Counted from the stretch's first letter, positions 30,181 to 38,071 are shown. The stretch is DNA of 64,000 nt from Aliidiomarina halalkaliphila (GCF_007096385.1 NZ_VJWL01000001.1:496001-560000); one strand, 5' to 3'. Numbers and translations: made by a program. Notes: generated by a model not told the origin, from the letters alone.

Positions 30181-30209
30181 AGCTTAGCGAACAGGTGTAC
30201 GCTAGACAA
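30181..30209 (-). promoter_or_regulatory. Predicted fabA promoter
   Basis: On the reverse strand, TTGTCT (-35, 30204-30209) and TAAGCT (-10, 30181-30186) are 17 bases apart. The FabR-like palindrome fills the spacer, and the FadR-like site overlaps the -35 side, the arrangement known for E. coli fabA. Confidence 0.6.
30186..30203. promoter_or_regulatory. FabR operator upstream of fabA
   Basis: An 18-base imperfect palindrome, AGCGTACACCTGTTCGCT on the fabA strand, closely resembling the FabR operator of enterobacterial fabA and fabB (AGCGTACACGTGTTCGCT type). It lies between the predicted -35 and -10 elements, consistent with repression. Confidence 0.75.
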
Positions 30210-30221
30210 GTCCGAACAGTT
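30205..30221. promoter_or_regulatory. FadR-like site upstream of fabA
   Basis: On the fabA strand AACTGTTCGGACTTGTC matches the FadR consensus AACTGGTCNGACCAGTT at 12 of 16 informative positions. It lies directly upstream of the FabR-like site, the order known in E. coli, where FadR activates fabA. Confidence 0.55.
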
Positions 30222-30242
30222 ACGATCATCACCCGAAAACAA

Positions 30243-32252
30243 TTAGCTACGACTAAATAAGCGCTTTAACAACGAAGGTCGGGCTGGGTGCTGATGCGCT
30301 AAGGCATCTTGTAAACGATGATGAACCCGGCCAAATAGGGTGTCTTTATCATCACTGAGTGGTTCGCCGCATGGCGTATTCATCAGTAACTCAAACGCCT
30401 CTGTGGCATGATTCACCGCATAAACAGCAAATTCTCCTGCAGCGACCGCATCGATAACTTCCTGGCGTAAATGCAAATTAATCATATTCGATTTAGGCAC
30501 GATTACTGCGTGACGCGTATTTAATCCGCGCATTTTGCAAATTTCAAAATAGCCATGAATCTTTTCGTTAATCCCGCCGATCGCTTGCACATTGCCAAAC
30601 TGATCGATAGCTCCAGTCACAGCAATGCTTTGATCAATTGGTGTTTCACTCAAGGCAGACATTAAACAACATAACTCTGCTAAAGATGCCGAATCCCCAT
30701 CAACTTCATGATATGACTGCTCAAATACGAGCGTGGCCGACAGCGGCATGGGCTCCTGTCGAGCAAACAGGTTTGCAAGGTAAGCGGTTAGAATCATGAT
30801 GCCTTTGGTGTGGATCGCTCCTGATAACTCGGCCTTGCGCTCAATATCAATAATATCGCCTTCACCATAATGCACGGTGGCGGTAATCCGCGACGGTTCA
30901 CCAAATTCAATGCCAGCCATTGAAACCACCGTAAGGCCATTAATCTGACCGATTGCTTCACCTTCTGTGTCGATAATAATTTGTCGTTCTAGAATCGACT
31001 GCCAATTTAGCTCCGCGAGAAGCCGCTCACGATGCTCCGCATCATGAATTGCTTGCTCAATAAATGTGCCATTAATACTCGGTTCACCGGCTTCGCGCGC
31101 AAGCGTATTGGCTTCTTCAAGAATTTGAATAAGTGCCACCGCATCTAAACTTAACTCGTTTTGATGTTCTGCCATTTCCGCACTGAAATTTAATAATGCC
31201 AAGCGAGCACAATCTGTTAGGGGCGCGCAGCGTGCAGTATTTTGTAAATAGCTTAAAAAACGACCGTAGGGCGCTTCACCAAATTGATTCACCGCGTAGA
31301 AACTACGAAATTCTGCAAAGTAGGGGAAGAAATTACTAAATTCAGCATCGAGCTCACGCAGTTGCGCGAATAGGTCACGTGAGCCGACTAAGATCAGTTT
31401 TATATCAATAGGAATCGGCTCAGGTTCATAATGCAAGGTACCCTGGGGAGAGGCCGGTAGCTGTTGCCACTGGTAGGTTCCAGAGCGAATCACATGTTTG
31501 AGTTGACGCCAGAGCTCGGGTTGGATCAGCAACTCATTGGCTTGAATCAATAACGTTCCGCCATTGGCCTCAAGCAGTGCGCCTGACCGTATTAAATGCA
31601 GCTCTGTATTTATCTGCCCTTCCACGTTTTGCACGCGAATATCGCCAAATAGCGTCGTTGCTGTCACGCGATCACAATAAACCCACGCGCGCGGCTCTTG
31701 GTGGCTCACAATAATGTTTGCCAGCTCATTACCTGGAATGTCTTCAAAGGCTTTATCTGCAATAAGTTGTAAGTAGTGTCGATAGCCCGCCGAATTATAC
31801 TTGTCTGCCAACTCAGTGATGGATCCCTTCCGTTCATTAACCGGGGTATTCAGATAACCCCAAAGGTCAATGAGCGCTTGTTCAGCTGCACCGGCAGGAA
31901 GACTTACGCAGAGTGGGGCACGCTCGTCTTCTGGATTCGCTAGATAGACCCAATCTTGCATTCCTTGGCTCGACCATTGCTGACGTTCACTTAATTGCTG
32001 AATGATATCGTGGGCGATCATTCCCGCGGGTAAACTCATATACACATGAGAATACGCAGAGCGTTGTTGTTGTGCCCGTGCAACAGCCGTCAGCGCACGC
32101 TCTTGCCCTACCAATGCATCCGGCTCATTAGTTGCATCCATGCCCTGTAACCACGGCACAGCGTCGGATTTCAGTTGTTTGGGAGCAAGCAACAAGTGTG
32201 TCGCTTGATTTCGCGCCATCGATTTATCATTCATGGGGTGATCTAAATTCAA
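30243..32252 (-). CDS. lonH: Lon-family protease of the LonH/YcbZ type
   Basis: A 669-residue S16 protease related to E. coli YcbZ (586 residues). The C-terminal protease domain has the catalytic dyad Ser521 (VDGDSASLAELC) and Lys564 (GGINEKIHGY), a 43-residue spacing identical to Lon Ser679/Lys722. The N-terminal region resembles a AAA+ module but the place of the P-loop (SLPAGMIAHDI) lacks the Gly-Lys-Thr/Ser, so ATP-driven unfolding is doubtful; GGTLLIQANELL looks like the degenerate Walker B region. The start is uncertain: MND at 32234 or MAR at 32219 could also serve. It lies upstream of fabA on the same strand, as in E. coli (fabA-ycbZ), separated by the fabA promoter. Confidence 0.88.
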   Translation of the reverse strand: MNLDHPMNDKSMARNQATHLLLAPKQLKSDAVPWLQGMDATNEPDALVGQERALTAVARAQQQRSAYSHVYMSLPAGMIAHDIIQQLSERQQWSSQGMQDWVYLANPEDERAPLCVSLPAGAAEQALIDLWGYLNTPVNERKGSITELADKYNSAGYRHYLQLIADKAFEDIPGNELANIIVSHQEPRAWVYCDRVTATTLFGDIRVQNVEGQINTELHLIRSGALLEANGGTLLIQANELLIQPELWRQLKHVIRSGTYQWQQLPASPQGTLHYEPEPIPIDIKLILVGSRDLFAQLRELDAEFSNFFPYFAEFRSFYAVNQFGEAPYGRFLSYLQNTARCAPLTDCARLALLNFSAEMAEHQNELSLDAVALIQILEEANTLAREAGEPSINGTFIEQAIHDAEHRERLLAELNWQSILERQIIIDTEGEAIGQINGLTVVSMAGIEFGEPSRITATVHYGEGDIIDIERKAELSGAIHTKGIMILTAYLANLFARQEPMPLSATLVFEQSYHEVDGDSASLAELCCLMSALSETPIDQSIAVTGAIDQFGNVQAIGGINEKIHGYFEICKMRGLNTRHAVIVPKSNMINLHLRQEVIDAVAAGEFAVYAVNHATEAFELLMNTPCGEPLSDDKDTLFGRVHHRLQDALAHQHPARPSLLKRLFSRS

Positions 32253-32318
32253 TTAACTGAGAATATACACATCATACGTGAATGACTTCACTCGGTGAAG
32301 CAAACAAGAGAGATATGG

Positions 32319-33131
32319 ATGTTGAGAGCCTTTAATTTCCAACCCTGTAAATGTCGCATCAGCGCTATGTTGCCATTTGTTTGTATCGGTGGCTTGCTGA
32401 GCATGGTAAGTCACGCCGACGATGATGTGCAGCAGGGGCCTCCACTCGGTTGGAGCTTTGGTGCTGCAGTGATTAGTAATGACTTGAGTTATCGTGGTGT
32501 CGACTCAGACGTTATTGTGGTGCCCGCAGTCGGTTATGAAGGAGAGGATTATTTTATTCGCGGGCTAAGCGTTGGACGCCATCTTTATCGGGATCGGGCG
32601 CAGCAACTATGGACGACGGTGAATTTGGATCTTTCCCGTTTCAAGCCCTCCGAAAGTAGTGATGTCCAGATGCAGCAACTGGATTCACGGAAAATCAGCG
32701 CCAACTGGGGACTCGGCTATCGCTATACGCCTAACCGCTGGGTAAACCTAACATTCACAGTAAATACTGACGTAAGCGGTCGTCACAATGGTCAAAGGGC
32801 GCAAGCGCAGTATGCGTTACCCCTAAATCGCCCGATGCAGGCGTGGCAAATATCGCCACAAATCGGTGTGAACTATATGAGTAAAGATTACGTGAATTAC
32901 TACTTTGGGGTCAGTGAAGTTGAAGCAATAGGTTCAGGGATTTCAGAGTACCGAGGCGATCACAGTGTAAATCCATTTGTCGGCGTGAGTGGCTATCAGT
33001 ATTTTAGTGAGCGCTTAAGTATGGCAGCCGGATACCAATACTCGCGCACCGCGAGCGGGATTGCTAACAGCCCTATGGCGACCCAGCGTAGCTATCGCAC
33101 CATTTTCGTAACCTTATTGTACCGTTGGTAA
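32319..33131 (+). CDS. MipA/OmpV family outer-membrane protein
   Basis: A 270-residue exported beta-barrel. The signal peptide (residues 1-34, ending MVSHADD) leads into GWSFGAAVISNDLSYRGVDSDV and VVPAVGYEGEDYFIRG, the usual MipA/OmpV opening, and the protein ends in an aromatic C-terminal strand (TIFVTLLYRW) as required for barrel assembly. The ATG at 32319 has AGAGAG at 7 bases; a GTG at 32295 or the Met at residue 17 are alternatives. MipA binds murein-synthesis enzymes in E. coli while other family members act as porins or scaffolds; the role here is open. Diverges from the lonH-type gene. Confidence 0.85.
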   Translation: MLRAFNFQPCKCRISAMLPFVCIGGLLSMVSHADDDVQQGPPLGWSFGAAVISNDLSYRGVDSDVIVVPAVGYEGEDYFIRGLSVGRHLYRDRAQQLWTTVNLDLSRFKPSESSDVQMQQLDSRKISANWGLGYRYTPNRWVNLTFTVNTDVSGRHNGQRAQAQYALPLNRPMQAWQISPQIGVNYMSKDYVNYYFGVSEVEAIGSGISEYRGDHSVNPFVGVSGYQYFSERLSMAAGYQYSRTASGIANSPMATQRSYRTIFVTLLYRW

Positions 33132-33161
33132 GGGGCGCAGAGCTCCCTTTATAAGAGAGGC

Positions 33162-33190
33162 AAAAAAAAGCCCGCAAAAAGCGGGCTTTC
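33162..33190. terminator. Bidirectional terminator between two outer-membrane protein genes
   Basis: A 9-base GC-rich perfect stem (33167-33175 with 33181-33189), loop of five A bases. The A run on the left gives a T run on the reverse strand, so it is strongest for the reverse-strand gene. Confidence 0.8.
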
Positions 33191-33203
33191 TGTACGAACG
33201 TAA

Positions 33204-33728
33204 TTAGAAGCGGTATTGCACACCCACACGGAACTCGTTGCTCACACTTCGGTTGTTCAAGCTGTAACTTCCTGTTACCGCAAGATTGTTATCCAGTTTA
33301 TAGGTCAACCCACTGCGAAAACGGAAAAAGCCGTCGACCGCGGTATCATGTAATAACTCGAACTTACCATCAAAGCGAGGATCAAAGGCGTAAGTAACAC
33401 CTGCGCCAAAATAGATACCGTCATCCACCGAGTAGTCCGAATAACCAGCTGCAATAAACAGTGGTGCTCCGCCCAAGGCTGCTTCAGTTAGGTACACGCC
33501 GCCGACACGGAAAATTGTGTCGAAGGTATCGCCAATTTCAGCATTCAGCACAAATCGATCGGCAACGTGGGTTGACCCTTCTAGGTAAAAGCCACTGTCG
33601 CCGAAATCGTAATAACCACCACCCACGTAATTCCACGGTGACGCTGATGCAGTACCCACGGTGCCAAAGGCGAGGGCGCCTGTTGCAGCGGCGCACATAA
33701 GTACCGACTTAATCGACTTCATTTTCAT
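33204..33728 (-). CDS. Predicted small outer-membrane beta-barrel protein
   Basis: A 174-residue protein with a clear signal peptide (residues 1-30, ending TASASPW). The mature part alternates Gly and aromatic residues and reads as about eight amphipathic strands (YVGGGYYDFG, SGFYLEGSTHV, YFGAGVTYAF, FRFRSGLTYKL, FRVGVQYRF), with a C-terminal Phe as expected for an outer-membrane barrel. AAGGAACC lies before the ATG. I do not recognise a specific family; OmpA-like or OmpW-like small barrels are possible. Convergent with the MipA-like gene and upstream of nothing co-directional within 140 bases. Confidence 0.78.
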   Translation of the reverse strand: MKMKSIKSVLMCAAATGALAFGTVGTASASPWNYVGGGYYDFGDSGFYLEGSTHVADRFVLNAEIGDTFDTIFRVGGVYLTEAALGGAPLFIAAGYSDYSVDDGIYFGAGVTYAFDPRFDGKFELLHDTAVDGFFRFRSGLTYKLDNNLAVTGSYSLNNRSVSNEFRVGVQYRF

Positions 33729-33868
33729 AGGTTAGGTTCCTTTTGGCTGTAAAACAACGCCTTGAATATAGATAAAATGGTTTATCTTTACAAAGGCGTG
33801 CCCAGTAAAAACAGTGTAAAGCAGTCAGGCTTGCTTTATTAAATCACTGATATTAAGTCATTTTCGAC

Positions 33869-34513
33869 CTAACTTTTAGAATCCTGGCCCATCATTTCTT
33901 TAACTATTGTCTTAAATGACTCATCTTGCGGAGAGACTGCGCTTCGGAAAGCTTCAATCCGCGTTCCATCCGCGCTAATGAGGTACTTATGGAAGTTCCA
34001 GCGAGGTTCATCGCCAGTCACGTCCGTTAGTGCTTGATGTACGCTGTTCGCAGATTCACCACGCACTGGTGTGGTGGCCATCATTGGAAAACTTACGCCA
34101 AAGTTGCGAAAACAGACTTCTGCAGTGTCGGCTTCGTCTTGGTGTTCCTGACGGAAACTATCTGAGGGAAAGCCAAGTATCACAAACGAATCGTCTTTAA
34201 ACTCTTGGTAAAGTGACTCGAGGTCTGCAAATTGACCAGTAAATCCGCATTGGCTTGCGGTATTTACGACAAGCACCACGCGATCACGGGTGAGCTCACA
34301 CAGGTTATGGTGTTCCGTCGAGTGTAAAGCCCGCATATCGTGATCAAATACATTCAAGCAGCCGTTCTCAGCAATTTGCAGAGGTGCACTAGTGGCTGCG
34401 GGTTCCTCGGCATTTGCGCTCACCGTCATTGGAAAGGCGACAACTAAAGCATATAAGCAAGCGCCGGCACACAGGCGCAACAAAACCTCAGTTCGGTTAG
34501 TTAATGCGTTCAT
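33869..34513 (-). CDS. Exported glutathione peroxidase-family protein
   Basis: A 214-residue thioredoxin-fold peroxidase. The N-terminal 35 residues look like a signal peptide (LLRLCAGACLYALVVAFPMTVSANA), so it probably acts in the periplasm. The peroxidatic cysteine is Cys89 in NTASQCGFTGQF, at the position of selenocysteine in animal enzymes. Also present are LGFPSDSFRQE (where typical members have FPCNQFGxQEP) and WNFHKYLI with the conserved Trp and Asn. The missing Cys in the FPSDSF segment suggests a different resolving mechanism from thioredoxin-dependent bacterial enzymes. AAGGAGTAG precedes the ATG. Single gene; substrate (lipid or hydrogen peroxide) and reductant unknown. Confidence 0.87.
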   Translation of the reverse strand: MNALTNRTEVLLRLCAGACLYALVVAFPMTVSANAEEPAATSAPLQIAENGCLNVFDHDMRALHSTEHHNLCELTRDRVVLVVNTASQCGFTGQFADLESLYQEFKDDSFVILGFPSDSFRQEHQDEADTAEVCFRNFGVSFPMMATTPVRGESANSVHQALTDVTGDEPRWNFHKYLISADGTRIEAFRSAVSPQDESFKTIVKEMMGQDSKS

Positions 34514-34649
34514 TTGGTTCTACTCCTTAACACGATAAAATCGTCGTTGCTGATCATGGTACTATGTATGTGAGATATACGAGCAAGTTAGTTTGTCCGA
34601 TCATGACAAGGCAATTTAGTGACATGAATCGTCTACAAGTATAGTGCAA

Positions 34650-34736
34650 GGCGTCGCTACGTGAATCTTTAACAAGTTCGGGAGGGATTGCCGATAAAGA
34701 TTCACGAAAATGATGCCTGGAAACAGGCCTTACGCC
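34650..34736. other. Possible structured RNA element 1 (three-way junction)
   Basis: A perfect 12-base inverted repeat (34660-34671 with 34695-34706, CGTGAATCTTTA and its complement) encloses a 23-base loop. It is followed by GCCTG-GAAA-CAGGC, a five-base stem with a GNRA tetraloop (34715-34728). GGCGT (34650-34654) can pair with ACGCC (34732-34736), closing both helices into a junction. The pairing is seen in the sequence; that it is an RNA element is inference. Confidence 0.4.
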
Positions 34737-34814
34737 AGTCTATCCCATATCTGAGGCACACGCACGTCATTTCGTATAATGTATATTATGTTAAATTAGA
34801 TATTAATCACCAAG

Positions 34815-34885
34815 AACGATGAATCTACAACGGTGGGCAGAAACCCAGCTCCCCTTTTCTCAGCGAAAGGAAAATAATCATCGTT
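34815..34885. other. Possible structured RNA element 2
   Basis: AACGATGA (34815-34822) can pair with TCATCGTT (34878-34885), enclosing two small hairpins: TGGG/CCCA (34834-34847) and CCTTT/AAAGG (34853-34870). It lies 35 bases downstream of a TATAAT hexamer on the forward strand. GGA triplets occur in and after it (34869, 34919, 34935). No match to a riboswitch class I know. Confidence 0.35.
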
Positions 34886-34971
34886 AATCAATAAAGTATA
34901 GACACCCAAGTGCGTCGCAAGGACGTTTGAGTGAAGGAACCCAGTTGCTTTAAAGGGTTAATGTTTTGTGG

Positions 34972-36411
34972 TTATGGCTTTTCGAGAATCGCGAGGGCTT
35001 CAATGGCCATTTCATCACCAAGCGCTTCTGCGCGGCGCAGATACGACATGCCTTGGGCTATGGTGGTGTCATCGGCACCATGGCGCACAAGATAAATACC
35101 ACGATGTGCCATTACCCGCCCATTGCCTTGTTCAATAAAATATTGTGCCCAAGGTGACGTTATGGGTCTACTTAACGCATAGGTCAATTGTTGAAATGAA
35201 TCACCATTGGTTGCTGCTTGTAAACGCCAATAGTTTTGGTCCGCCCACGTTGAATGGTACATGGGCTTTTTGAAATGAAGCTCATCCTTTGTTCGATCTA
35301 AAGACACCACGTAATCGCCATCGGTGAACCGACGACTGCGCATTCGTTTTTGGATGTCATCCATAATCTCAGGAATAGTTTCAATAAACGCTTGCTGTTC
35401 TTCATCAGAATCATCCAGTTCATCGTGCCAATGACTAAAGGTTGTGTCACGATTCACACGGGTAACGAAAAACCGAGGAAATTTATCAGGAACAGGATGA
35501 CTCAAACGCGAGCGTTTTAAGGCCGGATATCCTGTTTGAGCCTCATGATCCGCGTAAAATGGTTCGGCGGGTTGTTCGTTTAGTCGCTCATCCAACAGAA
35601 ACTCATAAGCCATTTGATTCGTGCGCAGACTGTCATTCATAATGACTAAGCTGGTTTGTGCAATCTCGTTACCCAGTATGGCCGGAGAAAAATAGTGATC
35701 GAGTAATTGATTAAAACGCTCAGCGCCAATGTCACTCATGTTGCTGGTAAATCCAAAGGACACAGTTCTTGCATCAGGCCCGTCGCTTTCGTCAAATCGC
35801 CAGTTTCGAATCCCCCGCTCCACAGCGGAAACAAAGGCTTTGCTATAGAAACCCTCATAAAAATTGGCTGAGGTTGTACCGTCTGGGTGAATGAGGTAAC
35901 TCATGATAAAGGTAGTTATTTTCCCCAGCTCGCTGGGAGGAAATCGAATTGAAGGCTCTTTCACTCGTTTCCGAATGTGACGCTCGTCTTTGACGTTATA
36001 CGGCGACGTGATAGCGGTGTCGTCACCGTACAATACAACTCGCACCTCTTGTTTCAGCGCCGCTGCACGTTGTTGCGTGCGGGACATAACATCGTCATCG
36101 ACCGTATCGCGCCAAGGGTCGAGGTACTGCTGTGCTCTGTGATCGCCCCACTCGTCGGCAATTAGTAAATAGGCGTAGCCCGTTTGCGGATCCGCAGGCA
36201 CACCGTCGCCGTTTATATACATAACCCCAAGCATTAGTGCCGCTTGTTTGCTCGAGGTCTTAAAACGATAGTCAAAGATCGCGTGTGCCAGGGTAAAATC
36301 TTCGCTAGCATAGGCCTTAAGGCCTTCGCTCATAGGCTGTGCGTGCGAATTAGGCAAAATACTTAAGCAAAGAAAGCTGGTGAGAAAAGTAAGTTTTGCT
36401 ATTGGGTTCAT
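34972..36411 (-). CDS. Exported Sel1-repeat protein with TonB-C-like domain, paralogue 1
   Basis: A 479-residue predicted periplasmic protein of unknown function. A signal peptide (residues 1-24, ending SHAQP) is followed by Sel1-like repeat sequence (QAALMLGVMYINGDGV...AYLLIADEWG). Around residues 155-205 a segment ISYLIHPDGTTSANF-like then AVERGIRNWRF resembles the TonB C-terminal fold. The extreme C terminus again looks Sel1-like (QGMSYLRRAEALGDEMAIEA). The ATG at 36411 is preceded by GGAGGAT; the in-frame ATG at 36423 lies in that ribosome site. It is a diverged tandem paralogue of the gene at 36447-37883 but shares an almost identical 102-base leader with it. Domain assignments are by eye. 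Confidence 0.75.
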   Translation of the reverse strand: MNPIAKLTFLTSFLCLSILPNSHAQPMSEGLKAYASEDFTLAHAIFDYRFKTSSKQAALMLGVMYINGDGVPADPQTGYAYLLIADEWGDHRAQQYLDPWRDTVDDDVMSRTQQRAAALKQEVRVVLYGDDTAITSPYNVKDERHIRKRVKEPSIRFPPSELGKITTFIMSYLIHPDGTTSANFYEGFYSKAFVSAVERGIRNWRFDESDGPDARTVSFGFTSNMSDIGAERFNQLLDHYFSPAILGNEIAQTSLVIMNDSLRTNQMAYEFLLDERLNEQPAEPFYADHEAQTGYPALKRSRLSHPVPDKFPRFFVTRVNRDTTFSHWHDELDDSDEEQQAFIETIPEIMDDIQKRMRSRRFTDGDYVVSLDRTKDELHFKKPMYHSTWADQNYWRLQAATNGDSFQQLTYALSRPITSPWAQYFIEQGNGRVMAHRGIYLVRHGADDTTIAQGMSYLRRAEALGDEMAIEALAILEKP

Positions 36412-36412
36412 C
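36311..36412. repeat. Leader repeat, copy 1 (signal-peptide segment)
   Basis: A 102-base segment matching 37783-37884 at 100 of 102 positions. It encodes residues 1-34 of paralogue 1 plus one base before the ATG. Outside it the two genes are clearly diverged. Confidence 0.9.
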
Positions 36413-36446
36413 ACATCCTCCATGACCTGTAAATCAGTAGATATAT

Positions 36447-37883
36447 TTAGTTTGAACTTACATTAATCATCGTTAGGGCCTCGATGGCCATGGACTCACC
36501 TGCCTCTGCAGCTCGCTGCAAATAGGCCAGCCCTTGTTCAATCGTTTCGTCATCACGACCAAACCGCAGCAAATACAGTCCGCGATGTGACATCACTAAG
36601 GTATCCCCTTTTTCAATCAAATAATGTGCCCATGACGATGAAGCAGGATTCCATAGCGCGTAACGAAGCTGATGATAGTAGGAGCCATTAGTTGCCGCTT
36701 GCCATTCCCAATAAAGATGCAGTGACCATTCAGGTTGATATTGAGGCTTGCGAAACTCAAGAACATTGTCCTTTTCGTTAAAGGTCACCACATACTCGCC
36801 ATCGTCGAAGCGACGACTGCGTAGATGGCGTGATATTCGTGGCATCGCGCTATCAACGGCTTCTTGAAGTAACGATTCGTCATCTGCTTTCGTATCGTCA
36901 AGCCAACGGTCAAACGCGGACTCTCGATTTTCGCGCCGTACTATAAACTTCGGTAATGCTTTAGGTATGACACTCGGAATGCGGCGGGCACTCAGGTCTC
37001 GCAGATTATCAAACGCATCAATATGTTGAAAAAATGGTTTCGGGGGCGTGCTATTCAGTTCAGAATCGTACACGACTTCCCATGCATCCGTTCGTTTTGC
37101 ATTGCGCATGAAAATCGCCATGCTATATTGCGACTCTTCGTCTCCACGAATTGCCTTTGGAAAACGTTCGGCCAATTGCTGATTAAATTCCAGTACCCCT
37201 TCTTTGCTTAAGTACGAACCGAAGGTGAACCCAGAGTATGCAGGGCTAGGAAATTCGTCCTGTTCGAATTTCCAGTTGCTAATATCTCGTTCAACAACCG
37301 ACCGAAAATCGCGAAGCGACCAGCCAACATGCCGTATAGCGGATGTCGAACCGTCAGGTGCAATGAGGTAACTGGATATAAACGACGTAAGCGCCCCATG
37401 TCTAAATGGTGGGTATGAAATAGATGGTCGCGAAATACGGGTTCGTCTTTCTCGGGTGCGTTCGACATTGTAGCGCCAGTCAAGCTCATCCAACGCCTTT
37501 TTGTAAGAAATCTTAATCTGTGACTTGAGTTCATCAGCACGATGTCGGACTTGTTCAATTATCCCGGCGTCTGTTTGCTCAAGCCAAGGTTCTAACATGT
37601 CCGTGGCGCGCGGGTCGTTAAGATCACTGGCGATCTGTAAATAAGCGTAACCTTCTATCGGGTTGGGTGACACCCCTTCCCCAACCAAATACATAGTCGC
37701 GAGCATAAAAGCTGCCTGCTTGCTTCTAGTCTGAAAACGATATTGGAATACCTCATATGCGGTTTCGTAATTTTCTTTGTCGTAGGCCTTAAGGCCTTCG
37801 CTCATGGGCTGTGCGTGCGAATTAGGCAAAATACTTAAGCAAAGAAAGCTGATGAGAAAAGTAAGTTTTGCTATTGGGTTCAT
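36447..37883 (-). CDS. Exported Sel1-repeat protein with TonB-C-like domain, paralogue 2
   Basis: A 478-residue predicted periplasmic protein, the upstream member of the tandem pair. Same architecture as paralogue 1: signal peptide (1-24), Sel1-like repeat (QAAFMLATMYLVGEGVSPNP...GYAYLQIASDL), TonB-C-like stretch (SYLIAPDGSTSAIRHVGWS then VVERDISNWKFEQ, about residues 170-210), and a C-terminal Sel1-like repeat (QGLAYLQRAAEAGESMAIEA). I estimate 40-45 percent identity to paralogue 1 in the aligned N-terminal mature region. AAGGGGA lies 6 bases before the ATG at 37883. The 35-base gap to paralogue 1 suggests an operon. Envelope-related function is inferred only from signal peptide and repeats. 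Confidence 0.75.
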   Translation of the reverse strand: MNPIAKLTFLISFLCLSILPNSHAQPMSEGLKAYDKENYETAYEVFQYRFQTRSKQAAFMLATMYLVGEGVSPNPIEGYAYLQIASDLNDPRATDMLEPWLEQTDAGIIEQVRHRADELKSQIKISYKKALDELDWRYNVERTRERRTRISRPSISYPPFRHGALTSFISSYLIAPDGSTSAIRHVGWSLRDFRSVVERDISNWKFEQDEFPSPAYSGFTFGSYLSKEGVLEFNQQLAERFPKAIRGDEESQYSMAIFMRNAKRTDAWEVVYDSELNSTPPKPFFQHIDAFDNLRDLSARRIPSVIPKALPKFIVRRENRESAFDRWLDDTKADDESLLQEAVDSAMPRISRHLRSRRFDDGEYVVTFNEKDNVLEFRKPQYQPEWSLHLYWEWQAATNGSYYHQLRYALWNPASSSWAHYLIEKGDTLVMSHRGLYLLRFGRDDETIEQGLAYLQRAAEAGESMAIEALTMINVSSN

Positions 37884-37884
37884 C
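37783..37884. repeat. Leader repeat, copy 2 (signal-peptide segment)
   Basis: Partner of 36311-36412 in direct orientation. One of the two differences is synonymous (Pro codon), the other changes Thr to Ile at residue 11. Confidence 0.9.
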
Positions 37885-37995
37885 CTATCCCCTTATTATT
37901 TTATAACCTGTCCAAGTCCAGCTGAAACGCTGTGATAACTGATAAGTGTGATAAAAAGATAAGCCTAAGATACCGAATTATCACATAATGTCCAA

Positions 37996-38027
37996 AAAAA
38001 ATGCAGCGGAGATAACCGCTGCATTTA
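37996..38027 (-). terminator. Terminator of the slipin/NfeD/MaoC operon
   Basis: An 11-base stem (37999-38009 with 38016-38026) followed on the reverse strand by a long T run (the A run at 37994-38001 on the forward strand), about 45 bases downstream of the slipin stop codon. Confidence 0.82.
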
Positions 38028-38071
38028 CTCTGTATTGAACTACATAAACGCTCTCCCTTTCGGGAAAACAG

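Larger units (their letters stand above)
34514..34971. other. 458-base intergenic stretch with possible RNA structure
   Basis: No convincing protein gene lies here. It holds the peroxidase promoter region (left), a 12-base inverted repeat with a neighbouring GNRA hairpin (34650-34736), a TATAAT at 34775-34780 on the forward strand, a second foldable element (34815-34885), and weak hairpins near 34913-34925 and 34938-34959. A 22-codon open frame starts at the ATG at 34819 but has no ribosome site. The stretch may contain an sRNA gene, or it may be decayed sequence. Confidence 0.5.

Noticed and set aside
34819-34887. A 22-codon open frame starting at an ATG inside the structured intergenic stretch
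   Set aside because: No ribosome site and the frame coincides with the pairing element, so chance is a simpler explanation.
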